From the IMG/VR virus record IMGVR_UViG_3300011013_000025, positions 1 through 46,156 of that record: a stretch of 46,156 nucleotides of DNA. The stretch is one strand, 5' to 3'. Position numbers and translations under genes: made by a program. Origin of the DNA: a virus. Every line of letters starts with the position of its first letter. The first letter of the stretch is position 1. Positions 7,424 to 15,987 of this stretch are shown here, one piece after another. The notes under the pieces are model-generated. The model was not told the DNA's origin and searched no databases. It was given only the letters and a program-made list of their open reading frames with translations.

Positions 7424-8024
7424 TATAGATGTATTCACTATCATTGGAGCGGTTGAAAGTAGGGGATTTAGTGTATTTAAGAATGATACTAAACCATATA
7501 ACTTAAACATAGTTGGCGTTAGAGCTTCTGAACCTACAACGAATAAGTTCAACGATTTAATGTGTGTGTTCTGGAAATATGAAGGACAGTGGAATATGTA
7601 TAAGATGCAATGTACTACTTTACCCGGCTTGTATTGGTTGGAAAATCCAATGAATAGCAAGGGTTGCGCTATATTAAAAGAAGGGCAATACAACGGTGCG
7701 TACGAAATAGATTTACATAACGGAAAATACGAGGCAATTTGTCAGAGATTAGGAGATGTCACCGTGTATCGTGATGATGATAAAGACACTGAATACGATA
7801 TGTTAGAAGGCACAGAGCAGACAGGTATGTTTGGGATAAACCTACACAGGGCTTCTGCTTATAAAGAATTAGATGATGTTGACAAGAATTCAGCTGGTTG
7901 TCAAGTAATACAAGATCCTAATGAATTTGAAATTCACATGGAGATCGCAAATAAAGCAGCTGAGATATGGGGTAATAAATTTACCTACACTTTGATTAAC
8001 GAAAAAGATTTATACAATGGATAA
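7413..8024 (+). CDS. L,D-transpeptidase-like cell-wall enzyme, probable endolysin
   Basis: A 203-residue soluble protein without a signal peptide. The C-terminal half carries the pattern His145...Ser160-Ala-Gly162-Cys163 (GINLHRAS...NSAGCQVI), which resembles the H...S-x-G-C active site of YkuD-type L,D-transpeptidases. I have seen related NxHR...SAGCQV patterns in phage and bacterial wall-acting proteins. The N-terminal half is rich in aromatic residues and may bind or position the substrate. It sits between small membrane proteins and a holin, so a role in cutting or remodelling peptidoglycan at lysis is likely. The exact reaction is not certain: classical family members cross-link rather than cleave. 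Start 7413 is followed by a second ATG at 7416. Confidence 0.65.
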   Translation: MMIDIDVFTIIGAVESRGFSVFKNDTKPYNLNIVGVRASEPTTNKFNDLMCVFWKYEGQWNMYKMQCTTLPGLYWLENPMNSKGCAILKEGQYNGAYEIDLHNGKYEAICQRLGDVTVYRDDDKDTEYDMLEGTEQTGMFGINLHRASAYKELDDVDKNSAGCQVIQDPNEFEIHMEIANKAAEIWGNKFTYTLINEKDLYNG

Positions 8025-8175
8025 GATTAAGAAAATTATGATGTCACCTTTAGTTGGTTCAGCAATGGCTGGTTTAGCTGGTGGATTATTATTGATGGAG
8101 AAACTAGACATGTATGGTGGTATCGCAATTGGTATTGCTATCATGATGTTCATGAAAGCTGCAAGAAGCAAGTAA
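8017..8175 (+). CDS. Small hydrophobic protein, holin-like
   Basis: A 52-residue ORF, ATG 8017 to TAA 8175. After a basic N-terminus (MDKIKKIMM) it has two hydrophobic stretches rich in glycine, alanine and methionine (residues about 10-27 and 33-48), then a basic end (KAARSK). It overlaps the lysis enzyme by 8 bases and the next holin gene by one (TAATG). A pinholin or a holin partner is plausible. Confidence 0.65.
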   Translation: MDKIKKIMMSPLVGSAMAGLAGGLLLMEKLDMYGGIAIGIAIMMFMKAARSK

Positions 8176-8648
8176 TGCCTAGAGAGAAGAAACAAAGAAA
8201 GAAGTTTAAAGAAACTAAAATAGGGGTTTTCTTGAAAGAGAAAGCTCCTAAAATATTGGATGGTATTGGAAACATATTACCTGACAATGGAGTTTATGGG
8301 GTGGTTAAGAATTTAATAACTACGGATAAAGAAATGACTCCAGCGGATAAAGAAACCGCAATGAAATTATTAGAGATGGATATGGCAGAGATGCAAAGTA
8401 TATCTGACAGGTGGCAATATGATATGAAATCAGATTCTTGGTTATCTAAGAATACTAGACCACTAACATTGATATACCTTACACTTTGTATGACTTTATA
8501 CATAGTATTAGATTCACTGCAGATAGTATTCGACATGAAAGACGCTTGGATAGATCTTCTACAGACATTGCTAGTTACGGTATATGTAGCTTACTTTGGT
8601 TCTAGAGGAGCTGAAAAAGTATTTATAAATAAAAATAAAAAAGAATAA
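8175..8648 (+). CDS. Holin of the GTA/3TM type
   Basis: A 157-residue protein. Its basic N-terminus and amphipathic helix (residues 25-80) are followed by SDSWLSKNTRPLTLIYLTL, a W-x-x-x-x-RP-x-x-x-x motif typical of the GTA_holin_3TM family. Hydrophobic spans lie at about residues 96-114 and 122-140, ending GSRGAEK before a lysine tail. Holins open the inner membrane so that the wall enzyme can act. The direct neighbour upstream is a probable endolysin, which fits. It starts at a TAATG overlap. Confidence 0.8.
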   Translation: MPREKKQRKKFKETKIGVFLKEKAPKILDGIGNILPDNGVYGVVKNLITTDKEMTPADKETAMKLLEMDMAEMQSISDRWQYDMKSDSWLSKNTRPLTLIYLTLCMTLYIVLDSLQIVFDMKDAWIDLLQTLLVTVYVAYFGSRGAEKVFINKNKKE

Positions 8649-8649
8649 A

Positions 8650-8946
8650 ATGAGAGGTACTCAAATTAAAACTGCAGATGAAGTTAGGGTTTTTGCTCAC
8701 GATGCTGTGGATCTAACGCCTTTAGGTGTTTTAAATACAGCTACAATATCGGGTACAGAAAGTAGAGGGGTTTGCTTATATATAGGGGCTGACATGACAA
8801 ACATAACAGTTACCATGGAAAGTGGTAATCCAGTTGTATTTAAAGGTATACCAGCTGGGACATTTTTACCAATATTGGTTACAGCTGTTACCGCAGCTTC
8901 TCCTTCAGCAGCTTTAGCAGCAAACGATATTTTAGCACTGTACTAG
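8650..8946 (+). CDS. Small virion-type structural protein
   Basis: A 98-residue beta-rich protein with no charged clusters. The end (NPVVFKGIPAGTFLPILVTAVTAASPSAALAANDILALY) matches a pattern I associate with small conserved phage proteins that end GTFLPV...DIIALY. These are often listed as structural or decoration proteins. It lies 1 base after the holin and 1 base before the LamG protein. A minor virion role is inferred. Confidence 0.6.
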   Translation: MRGTQIKTADEVRVFAHDAVDLTPLGVLNTATISGTESRGVCLYIGADMTNITVTMESGNPVVFKGIPAGTFLPILVTAVTAASPSAALAANDILALY

Positions 8947-8947
8947 G

Positions 8948-9643
8948 ATGATTATCCCTGCGTATAACACGATATATTCTAGGGTAAACACCTCTGGTGC
9001 TGCTGGTGGGTTCGAATACACTCCTATAGACAATAACTATTCTATGGAGTTTGATGGTTCAAGCACTTATATAGACGCTGGGCAAATATCAGCTATGAAT
9101 GGAACCGCAGATTACACAATATCTTTATGGTTTAACGCTGATGGATCAGCTCCCGTTACAAACAAAAGAATATTATCAACACAAAGCTCATCAGTAAGCC
9201 CTGGTGCAGATATATATTTTGATAATGGAACAGGTATTTTAAGTGCAAGAATAGGTTGGAGTTCTGGTAGTACAGGTCATGCTTTTAGCAACTCACTGAC
9301 AAGTGGATTAACTAATGATGTTTGGCATCACTTAGTTATAGTAGTTGATTTTGCGGGAGAAAAATATACTGCTTACATTGATAATGGAACAGGTATAGTG
9401 GTAAATAGAGTTTCAGCTAGCATGAGTGGTACATTTGAGGATTTAAAGATAGGTTCTTATGGTACTGGAGCTACGAGTTTTTGGGATGGATATATAGATG
9501 AGACAGCTATATTTAACTCAGCTTTATCAGAAGGAACAATAGAAGCAATTTACAATACTACAAACGACAATCCAGGTAAAGTGGCAGATCTTTCAGAAAC
9601 ACCTGAAGGAGCACCTGTAGCTTGGTATAGAATGGGAGACTAA
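8948..9643 (+). CDS. LamG (concanavalin A-like) domain protein
   Basis: A 231-residue protein with one LamG-like lectin fold covering most of the chain. Signposts in order: YSMEFDGSSTYIDAG, DYTISLWFNAD, NDVWHHLVIVVDF, YIDNGTGIVV, FEDLKIGSYG and FWDGYIDETAIFNSALS. The end is PVAWYRMGD, a common tail of these phage repeats. Such domains bind sugars or other surface ligands in many proteins. In a phage late operon they are probably on the virion surface. There is no signal peptide. It resembles each domain of the next gene, so the two arose by duplication or are parts of one system. Confidence 0.85.
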   Translation: MIIPAYNTIYSRVNTSGAAGGFEYTPIDNNYSMEFDGSSTYIDAGQISAMNGTADYTISLWFNADGSAPVTNKRILSTQSSSVSPGADIYFDNGTGILSARIGWSSGSTGHAFSNSLTSGLTNDVWHHLVIVVDFAGEKYTAYIDNGTGIVVNRVSASMSGTFEDLKIGSYGTGATSFWDGYIDETAIFNSALSEGTIEAIYNTTNDNPGKVADLSETPEGAPVAWYRMGD

Positions 9644-9647
9644 AATT

Positions 9648-12005
9648 ATGAGTGGAACAAAATACATAGCGTCAAATTGGAGAATACCTGAAAACAGTAA
9701 CTCATCAAAGAATGATAATTATAGTTTGAGTTATGATGGAACTGAATATTTTACTATAAATTCTTCTACACAATTAGATGAAACACCTTTAAACCCATAT
9801 TCTATTTCATTTTGGATTAAAACTACTAACAGTAGTTCTTCAAGAGTTATAAGTGAAAAAAGAGCAACATCTACGTTTACAGATGCTCAATATACCGTGC
9901 ACCTTCAGAGTGGATCTGTATTTTGGTATGGAGGAGCAGGAGGAAATGGTTCCATTTTATCTACAAGTTCTCCAATCAATGACGGTGAATGGCATCATAT
10001 AGTATTGGTTGCTGAGTCTACAATTTCAAGTAAAATGTATGTAGATGGACAACTAGATGGAACTAGTTCTGGCAACAGAATAAACTCTTCTTCAGTAGCT
10101 GGAACGTTTAATATTGGATCAAACTACACGGGTTCATTTTTATTTATAGGAGATCTTTCAGAATATTCAATATTTGATTATGCTCTATCTGATCCTCAAA
10201 TAGAATCATTAGCAGGTAGAGCTCAAACTGGAGCAGGAAATCCTATGGCATTAAAACCTACACCTGTAGCTTACTATCCTTTAGGAGATAACTCATCAGG
10301 TGGTATAGACGTAGGTCCTACAAGTATACTAACACAACCAAATGCTTCAGTGGATGATGCTAGTGTTTTTTATATGAATCCTCTAGGTATAGAAGTTTCT
10401 TCTAAATTAGGTTTTCAAGACGGTACAAATGCTTTTAGTGGTGCTGCTTGGGTAAATATAGGTGCAGGTGTTAATGCTACTACAATGTCAAGGCAAAGAG
10501 GTAGGTTAGCTAATGGCACATATCCAGGATGGCATTTTGGAACAACTGGCTCTGGGGCTGCTCAAGGTGATCCAGAATTTGAAATACGTGGAAATGACCC
10601 TAGCCAAGGTTGGTTAAGAGTTAAGTGTTTATCTTATACTTTACAAGACGACTTATGGCACTTTATTGCTTTTACTTATGATGGAAGTTTAGATGCTTCT
10701 GGAGTTAAGCTTTATGTAGATGGTTATGAAGATACCCTTAGACAAGTTTTGGTAAATACTTTCACTGGTACTACAACAGACTATAACACTCCTTTTGTTG
10801 TTGGAGGTGGTTACCATAATTTTGGAAATACAAGGTTTGGTAGTAATCAAAATATGTCTAATGCTATGTATTTTGAATCAGAATTATCAGCAGCAGATAT
10901 ATTAACACTCTATAATGACGGTATTCCATTAAATGATTTAACTTCATTTACAAGTTTAAAGGCAATATGGAAACTAGATCAATCAGCAAATTGGGACGTT
11001 GGAGGTTCAGGTAATTGGACAATTCCAGACGCTTCAGGTAATGGAAATGATGGAACAAGTTCAGGTATGACTTCAGGTAACTTAGTATTAAGTGATCTAA
11101 CAAGGAATTTACCTTATGAGAATTATTCATTGAATTTTGATGGAACCGAAACAGTCTTATGTCAATCAGATTTAGCAGGAAACTTAAATCAAATAGATGG
11201 TGCTATTAGTGTTTCTTGTTGGGTTAAAACTACTCAAGGTGCAGTATATGAAAATATGGTTACAAGGGATGCGTTTGGTGGAGCTGATAGAGATTGGAGT
11301 TTAATAAAAGATAATTTTTATCCAACTGCAGCGAGTGGTGGTGCACCATTGTGGCAATTATGGAATACAAATAGCGATGTATTACAAATAAGATTAACAA
11401 GTGCAAATGACCCTGCAGGCAATCCAATTATACCTATAAATGATGGTAATTGGCATCATATCGTAGGGGTTTATGATGGTAGTGATACTGCTTATTTATA
11501 TACTGATGGAGTTTTACAAGGTACTACTACTGTTGTGGGATTCGGAAGTTTTCCATTAAGAAAAACAAGACGGGTTTGTATTGGTGGCTTTAATAATGGA
11601 AGTTTACCTACTGCTCTTGTTGGCAGTTGGACAGGGGGAATATCTAATACAGCAATTTGGGATATTGCTTTATCATCAACAGAAGTTTTAAAACTACACG
11701 CCAATGGTTTACCTCAAGATTTAACTAACTTTACACTTCAACCAATGTCTTGGTACCCCATGGGTAAACAAAACTTTTGGGATGGTAGTGATTGGATAGT
11801 TACGGATCCAATAGGTAGTAATGATGGAACATCAACAAATATGACAGTAAGTGATTTAGTAGGAGATGCTCCAAGAAGTGAAAACAATGGAACAGGTACA
11901 AATATGGATATACCAACAAACTTAGTAGGAAATGCAGGATTCAGTGATAAGAATGCTTATAGTATAAACATGGGTCCATCATCAAGAGTAACAGATACAC
12001 CTTAA
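9648..12005 (+). CDS. Three-domain LamG adhesin-like virion protein
   Basis: A 785-residue protein made of three LamG-type units at about residues 25-195, 240-440 and 490-690. Each has a sequence like YSLSYDG or YSLNFDG, then a tryptophan-histidine step (GEWHHIVL, DDLWHFIAF, GNWHHIVGVYDG), then YVDG or YTDG and a closing (S/N)xAIWDxALS-like strand. Linkers carry repeats such as GNDGTSSGMTSGNLVLSDL and SNDGTSTNMTVSDLVGDAP. The end is a short NAYSINMGPSSRVTDTP tail. Host-surface or polysaccharide binding is inferred from the family. There is no enzyme motif. Start is ATG after AAATT, 4 bases after the previous stop. Confidence 0.85.
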   Translation: MSGTKYIASNWRIPENSNSSKNDNYSLSYDGTEYFTINSSTQLDETPLNPYSISFWIKTTNSSSSRVISEKRATSTFTDAQYTVHLQSGSVFWYGGAGGNGSILSTSSPINDGEWHHIVLVAESTISSKMYVDGQLDGTSSGNRINSSSVAGTFNIGSNYTGSFLFIGDLSEYSIFDYALSDPQIESLAGRAQTGAGNPMALKPTPVAYYPLGDNSSGGIDVGPTSILTQPNASVDDASVFYMNPLGIEVSSKLGFQDGTNAFSGAAWVNIGAGVNATTMSRQRGRLANGTYPGWHFGTTGSGAAQGDPEFEIRGNDPSQGWLRVKCLSYTLQDDLWHFIAFTYDGSLDASGVKLYVDGYEDTLRQVLVNTFTGTTTDYNTPFVVGGGYHNFGNTRFGSNQNMSNAMYFESELSAADILTLYNDGIPLNDLTSFTSLKAIWKLDQSANWDVGGSGNWTIPDASGNGNDGTSSGMTSGNLVLSDLTRNLPYENYSLNFDGTETVLCQSDLAGNLNQIDGAISVSCWVKTTQGAVYENMVTRDAFGGADRDWSLIKDNFYPTAASGGAPLWQLWNTNSDVLQIRLTSANDPAGNPIIPINDGNWHHIVGVYDGSDTAYLYTDGVLQGTTTVVGFGSFPLRKTRRVCIGGFNNGSLPTALVGSWTGGISNTAIWDIALSSTEVLKLHANGLPQDLTNFTLQPMSWYPMGKQNFWDGSDWIVTDPIGSNDGTSTNMTVSDLVGDAPRSENNGTGTNMDIPTNLVGNAGFSDKNAYSINMGPSSRVTDTP

Positions 12006-12018
12006 AAATAAATATAAA

Positions 12019-12252
12019 ATGCATACATACATAGTAATAGACATAGACACTCAGACAAGTTTAGTAGACTTTAGTCAGGTTAATACATCGAGTGCCCAAA
12101 CTATGAGAAGAAATATAGCCAATACTGAGGCAATGATTAGTTATAATGTAACCCCTTCATTTATTACAAATGGTAGGTTAGTTCCATTACAGACTTTAAA
12201 TCACGAGGAGGCATTAGCTTTATTAGCCACTCCAGAGTGGACACCAGAATAA
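12019..12252 (+). CDS. Small hypothetical protein
   Basis: A 77-residue protein (MHTYIVIDIDTQTSLVDFSQ...). It looks like a small alpha/beta fold: a beta strand (YIVIDID), a helix with TMRRNIANTEAMI, a strand, then a helix with NHEEALALLATPEW. No membrane segment and no known motif. Its place between the adhesin-like and coiled-coil membrane genes suggests a virion or lysis accessory. Confidence 0.6.
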   Translation: MHTYIVIDIDTQTSLVDFSQVNTSSAQTMRRNIANTEAMISYNVTPSFITNGRLVPLQTLNHEEALALLATPEWTPE

Positions 12253-12271
12253 CCTACAGAAGAATAAGATC

Positions 12272-12460
12272 ATGGAGGAAAAAATAGACAAACTAATACA
12301 AGGCCAAGTAAGACTTGAAACTAAAATAGAGCAAATGTATAAGCAAAAAAATGATCATGAGGAAAGAATCAGGGGTTTAGAAAAGAAGTTTTGGGTTGCT
12401 TTAGGAACTTTCTTCATTGGCATAGGCACCTTTATAGAGGGATTCTTTTTAGGTAAATAA
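12272..12460 (+). CDS. Coiled-coil membrane protein, XhlA-like
   Basis: A 62-residue protein with a coiled-coil segment (residues 1-38, MEEKIDKLIQGQVRLETKIE and on) and one C-terminal membrane span (FWVALGTFFIGIGTFIEGFF). The layout is that of hemolysin XhlA-type phage proteins, often lysis accessories. This could make a second lysis locus besides 7268-8648. Length and layout are the only evidence. Confidence 0.55.
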   Translation: MEEKIDKLIQGQVRLETKIEQMYKQKNDHEERIRGLEKKFWVALGTFFIGIGTFIEGFFLGK

Positions 12461-12477
12461 TAATTAAATAAAATCAA

Positions 12478-12720
12478 ATGAAAATTAAAGAAGAACAATT
12501 AAGTGAAATAAGAGAAATTCAATCAGAATTAAATGAAACATTAAATACTATAGGTTATATAGAATCTCAGAAACATGCATTACTTCATAAGATTAAAACT
12601 ATCAACGAGAAAGATGCTGAAATAAGAAAGGTTCTAGAAGAAGAATATGGTGCTATTAATATAAATATTGAAGATGGTACATATACACCTGTAGAAGAAA
12701 AAATTGAAGAAAATGTCTAA
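12478..12720 (+). CDS. Small coiled-coil protein
   Basis: An 80-residue protein whose first ~62 residues form a strong coiled coil with heptad spacing of I and L (KIKEEQLSEIREIQSELNET and on), followed by a short acidic tail (GTYTPVEEKIEENV). I recall similar proteins in Bacteroidota phages without an assigned role. A prefoldin-like chaperone or a structural helper is possible. It overlaps the next gene by 8 bases (ATGTCTAA). Confidence 0.6.
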   Translation: MKIKEEQLSEIREIQSELNETLNTIGYIESQKHALLHKIKTINEKDAEIRKVLEEEYGAININIEDGTYTPVEEKIEENV

Positions 12721-12940
12721 TGTAATAAGAAAAATTAGCATTGGATCAGATTACAAGAACGATGCAATGCATTACTCTATCGGTCAACAAGTTTATGGTG
12801 GTCATACTATATGTGATATCATAGGTGCTGAAGGAGATGGGGAATATTTAATATATATACAAAAAGAAGACGAAGTAATACCTTGGAAGAAATTCAACTC
12901 TAATATGGCGATCGCTGTAGAGTACGACCTAGAATACTAA
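12713..12940 (+). CDS. Small hypothetical protein
   Basis: A 75-residue beta-rich protein (YSIGQQVYGGHTICDIIGAE...EYLIYIQKEDEVIPWKKF). I chose the ATG at 12713 rather than a TTG at 12704, because the ATG overlap ATGTCTAA is typical of coupled genes. The N-terminus is basic and the C-terminus acidic. It lies just upstream of the tandem GroES-like protein and ends in its start (TAATG). The function is unknown. Confidence 0.6.
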   Translation: MSNVIRKISIGSDYKNDAMHYSIGQQVYGGHTICDIIGAEGDGEYLIYIQKEDEVIPWKKFNSNMAIAVEYDLEY

Positions 12941-13545
12941 TGAAATCTATTTATAACTTTATAATAACACCACTTAACGAAAGATATGAAAATGAAGTTG
13001 AGGTTGGTGATAAGAAATTAATTGTAAATACAAGTATAGAAGATCATAAATTCATAAGCAAAAGAGCTAAAGTGTTAAGTGTACCAATAGCGTTCAACAC
13101 AGAGATAAAAGAAGGGGATGAAGTAATCGTACATCACAATATATTTAGAAGATGGTATGATGTGAGAGGAATTGAAAAAAATAGTTCTCAATACTTTGAA
13201 GACGATAAATACTTCTGTAATATAGATCAAATATACTTGTATAAAGAAAATAACCAATACAAACCCAATTTAAACTATTGTTTTGTTAAACCATTGTTAA
13301 ATAGAAACGACCTAAGAACAGGAGTAGAAAAACCCCTTATTGGGATTATGAAATACCCTAATAGTTTCTTAGAGGATCAGGGAATAACAAAAGGTAGTGT
13401 TGTAACGTTTAGACCAATGAGCGAATTTGAGTTCATAGTTGGTGATGAGCGTTTATATTGTATGAAATCTAATGATATTGTGATAAACCATGGACATAAA
13501 GAAAACGAAGAAGAATATAATCCAAGCTGGGCAAGAAGCAGTTGA
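12940..13545 (+). CDS. Tandem GroES-like domain protein
   Basis: A 201-residue protein that looks like two chaperonin-10 folds in a row. Unit one (about residues 7-102) reads FIITPLNERY, KKLIVN, KRAKVLSVPI, IKEGDEVIVHHNIF, then YFEDDKYFCNIDQIYLYK. This parallels the GroES order of PLxDR, GGIVL, GxVLAVG, VGDxVIF and YLIMxESDIL. Unit two (about 112-183) reads NYCFVKPLLNR, KPLIGIMKYP, ITKGSVVTFRP and ERLYCMKSNDIVI. It is distinct from the ordinary GroES at 4869. The short ATG overlap with the previous gene and the 56-base overlap with the next suggest coupling. A co-chaperonin or a GroES-shaped adaptor role in head assembly is inferred. The resemblance was judged by eye. Confidence 0.6.
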   Translation: MKSIYNFIITPLNERYENEVEVGDKKLIVNTSIEDHKFISKRAKVLSVPIAFNTEIKEGDEVIVHHNIFRRWYDVRGIEKNSSQYFEDDKYFCNIDQIYLYKENNQYKPNLNYCFVKPLLNRNDLRTGVEKPLIGIMKYPNSFLEDQGITKGSVVTFRPMSEFEFIVGDERLYCMKSNDIVINHGHKENEEEYNPSWARSS

Positions 13546-13765
13546 TGAATTAATTAAAGTAGCCAAAGAACCAATTGTAGATAGTGATGATGATATATCA
13601 GCTGACAGATTAAAGAACGCTGCAGCAACAAAGAAATTAGCGATATTTGATGCTTTTGAAATATTAGCGAGAATTGAAGAGGAGGAAAGGTTATTAGAAG
13701 ATAAACCTAAAGAGGATAAACCTAAGAAGTCGTTCTCTATATCACCTGAAAAAAGATCCAAGTGA
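13490..13765 (+). CDS. Candidate small terminase subunit
   Basis: A 91-residue charged, mostly helical protein. Residues 1-25 and 40-75 are helical (AAATKKLAIFDAFEILARIE and on), and the end is lysine-rich. It sits directly before the large terminase and overlaps it by four bases (GTGA), the usual place of the small subunit that recognises phage DNA. No helix-turn-helix is clear. It overlaps the tandem GroES-like gene by 56 bases, an unusually long overlap that codes two proteins in different frames. The small-terminase call rests on position and size. Confidence 0.45.
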   Translation: MDIKKTKKNIIQAGQEAVDELIKVAKEPIVDSDDDISADRLKNAAATKKLAIFDAFEILARIEEEERLLEDKPKEDKPKKSFSISPEKRSK

Positions 13766-15987
13766 GTTACCAGCAAACACTATATAAAATAGTAGAAGAT
13801 GTTGTTAACCCTAAAATCCTAAAAAAGAACAATAGGTTCAAGAAATGGGAGTACGGATATAATGAAGATTACGATTTCATCGTCATAAGTAAAACTGGAA
13901 AGATTGGAAAGATCATTGAAATACAGAATCTCCGCATCGCTTTACCAGCAGAGCATGAACCGCATAAACGCAGCGAAAAAAAAGAGGAACAATTCTGGGA
14001 AAGGCAAGAATACCCAAAAGAACTCTCAAGAATAAAGAGTACACACGACTGGGACCAATATCCCAGGGACTTTAAAGAAAAATGGTTTGATTATATAAAT
14101 GAAGAATTTAACCGTAGGGAGCAAGGTTATTGGTATTATAACAACGGTACTCCTAACTATATCACTGGCACTCATTACATGTACTTGCAGTGGTCAAAAA
14201 TTGACGTTGGAGCACCTGACTATAGAGAATCAAATAAGTTATTTTTCTACTTTTGGGAAGCCTGTAAAGCAGACAAAAGATGTTATGGGATGTGCTATCT
14301 TAAAAATAGACGTTCAGGATTTTCCTTTATGGCTTCAGCAGAGCTCGTTAACAACGCAACAATGTCAAGCGATTCTAGATTTGGCGTGCTATCCAAAACG
14401 GGAGCAGATGCAAAAAAAATGTTTACTGATAAAGTCGTACCCATATCAGTTAATTATCCGTTTTTCTTCAAACCGATCCAGGATGGTATGGATCGCCCTA
14501 AAACGGAATTGGCTTATAGAGTCCCAGCTTCTAAACTCACCAGAAGAAAGCTCGATACTGGGGAGCAGGTGGAAGAACTTGATGGACTCGACACGACAAT
14601 AGATTGGAAGAATACTGGAGACAATAGTTACGATGGTGAAAAATTAAAACTATTAGCTCACGACGAAAGCGGTAAGTGGGAGAGACCTGATAATATTAAG
14701 AACAACTGGAAGGTTACAAAAACTTGTTTAAGATTAGGTAGTAAGATTGTTGGTAAGTGTATGATGGGTAGTACTTCAAATGCACTTGACAAAGGAGGGC
14801 AAAACTTTAAAGATATATTTTATGGATCAGATGTCACCAATAGAAATCGCAATGGCCAAACAGGCTCGGGACTATATTCTTTATTCATACCTATGGAGTG
14901 GTCCTACGAAGGATTCATTAATTCTTTTGGAGTACCTGTATTCGATACACCAGAAAAACCCGTAATTGGCATTGATGGGGAACTTATAGAAGTAGGTGTT
15001 ATAGAGCATTGGCAGAATGAGGTTGATGGTTTAAAGAATGATCAAGACGCATTAAACGAATTATATAGGCAATTTCCTAGAACAGAGCAACACGCCTTTA
15101 GGGATGAAACAAAGGAGAGTTTATTTAACCTTGTTAAGATATATGAGCAGATAGATTATAATGAAGATATAAATAACGCTGCTAATATAACAGAAGGTAA
15201 CTTCCAATGGGAGAATGGGATTAAAGATACAAGGGTTGTTTTTCACCCCGCAAAGAAAGGTAGATTTAAAATATCGTGGGTTCCACCTAAAAATCTACAA
15301 AATCGAGTGATACTAAAGGATGGGTTTAAATATCCTGGTAACGAGCATATTGGAGCTTTTGGTTGTGATAGTTATGATATCTCGGGAACTGTTGATGGAA
15401 AAGGATCCAAAGGAGCACTTCATGGATTAACTAAATTTAGCATGGAAGACGCGCCACCGAATCACTTCTTTTTGGAGTATGTGCAAAGACCTCCAACAGC
15501 TGAAGTATTTTTTGAGGATATGCTAATGGCGATTGTTTTCTACGGAATGCCAATACTAATTGAGAATAATAAACCAAGATTGCTTTACTACTTAAAGCGT
15601 AGAGGTTATAGAGGATTTTCGATGAATCGACCGGATAAAACTTGGAATAAGTTATCAGTTACAGAGAAAGAAATTGGTGGTATACCAAACTCAAGTGAAG
15701 ATATTAAGCAAGCTCACGCGGCGGCTATAGAGTCTTATATAGAAAATTACGTTGGTTTTTTTAATGACCAACATGGAGATATGTATTTCCAAGAAACATT
15801 AGAAGATTGGGCTAGATTTGATATAAATAGTAGAACAAAGTTTGATGCTACTATAAGTTCGGGTTTAGCTGTTATGGCATGTAATAGAAATCTATACAAG
15901 CCAGTTGCTGATAGGACAATTAAAAAAATAAACTTAGGCATAAGAAAATATGACAATAAGGGTTCAATTTCAAAAATAATAGAATAA
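13762..15987 (+). CDS. terL: Terminase large subunit (ATPase-nuclease)
   Basis: A 741-residue DNA-packaging motor that cuts and pumps DNA into the head. A conserved segment precedes the ATPase: GYWYYNNGTPNYITGTHYMY, residues about 122-141. The Walker A position is atypical (LKNRRSGFSFMASAE, 180-194). Walker B is LKLLAHDE with Asp301-Glu302. A coupling-like GSTSN lies at 336-340. The nuclease half begins near GAFGCDSYDISGTVDG with Asp536 and Asp539. Length and motifs recall the terminases of crAss-like and related Bacteroidota phages. The start is GTG, overlapping the candidate small subunit by four bases. It is followed without a gap by the portal. Confidence 0.92.
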   Translation: MSYQQTLYKIVEDVVNPKILKKNNRFKKWEYGYNEDYDFIVISKTGKIGKIIEIQNLRIALPAEHEPHKRSEKKEEQFWERQEYPKELSRIKSTHDWDQYPRDFKEKWFDYINEEFNRREQGYWYYNNGTPNYITGTHYMYLQWSKIDVGAPDYRESNKLFFYFWEACKADKRCYGMCYLKNRRSGFSFMASAELVNNATMSSDSRFGVLSKTGADAKKMFTDKVVPISVNYPFFFKPIQDGMDRPKTELAYRVPASKLTRRKLDTGEQVEELDGLDTTIDWKNTGDNSYDGEKLKLLAHDESGKWERPDNIKNNWKVTKTCLRLGSKIVGKCMMGSTSNALDKGGQNFKDIFYGSDVTNRNRNGQTGSGLYSLFIPMEWSYEGFINSFGVPVFDTPEKPVIGIDGELIEVGVIEHWQNEVDGLKNDQDALNELYRQFPRTEQHAFRDETKESLFNLVKIYEQIDYNEDINNAANITEGNFQWENGIKDTRVVFHPAKKGRFKISWVPPKNLQNRVILKDGFKYPGNEHIGAFGCDSYDISGTVDGKGSKGALHGLTKFSMEDAPPNHFFLEYVQRPPTAEVFFEDMLMAIVFYGMPILIENNKPRLLYYLKRRGYRGFSMNRPDKTWNKLSVTEKEIGGIPNSSEDIKQAHAAAIESYIENYVGFFNDQHGDMYFQETLEDWARFDINSRTKFDATISSGLAVMACNRNLYKPVADRTIKKINLGIRKYDNKGSISKIIE

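Noticed and set aside
14099-14602. Plus-strand ORF of 167 residues with a hydrophobic start inside terL
   Set aside because: It lies wholly in another frame of a clear terminase gene and does not look like a known protein.
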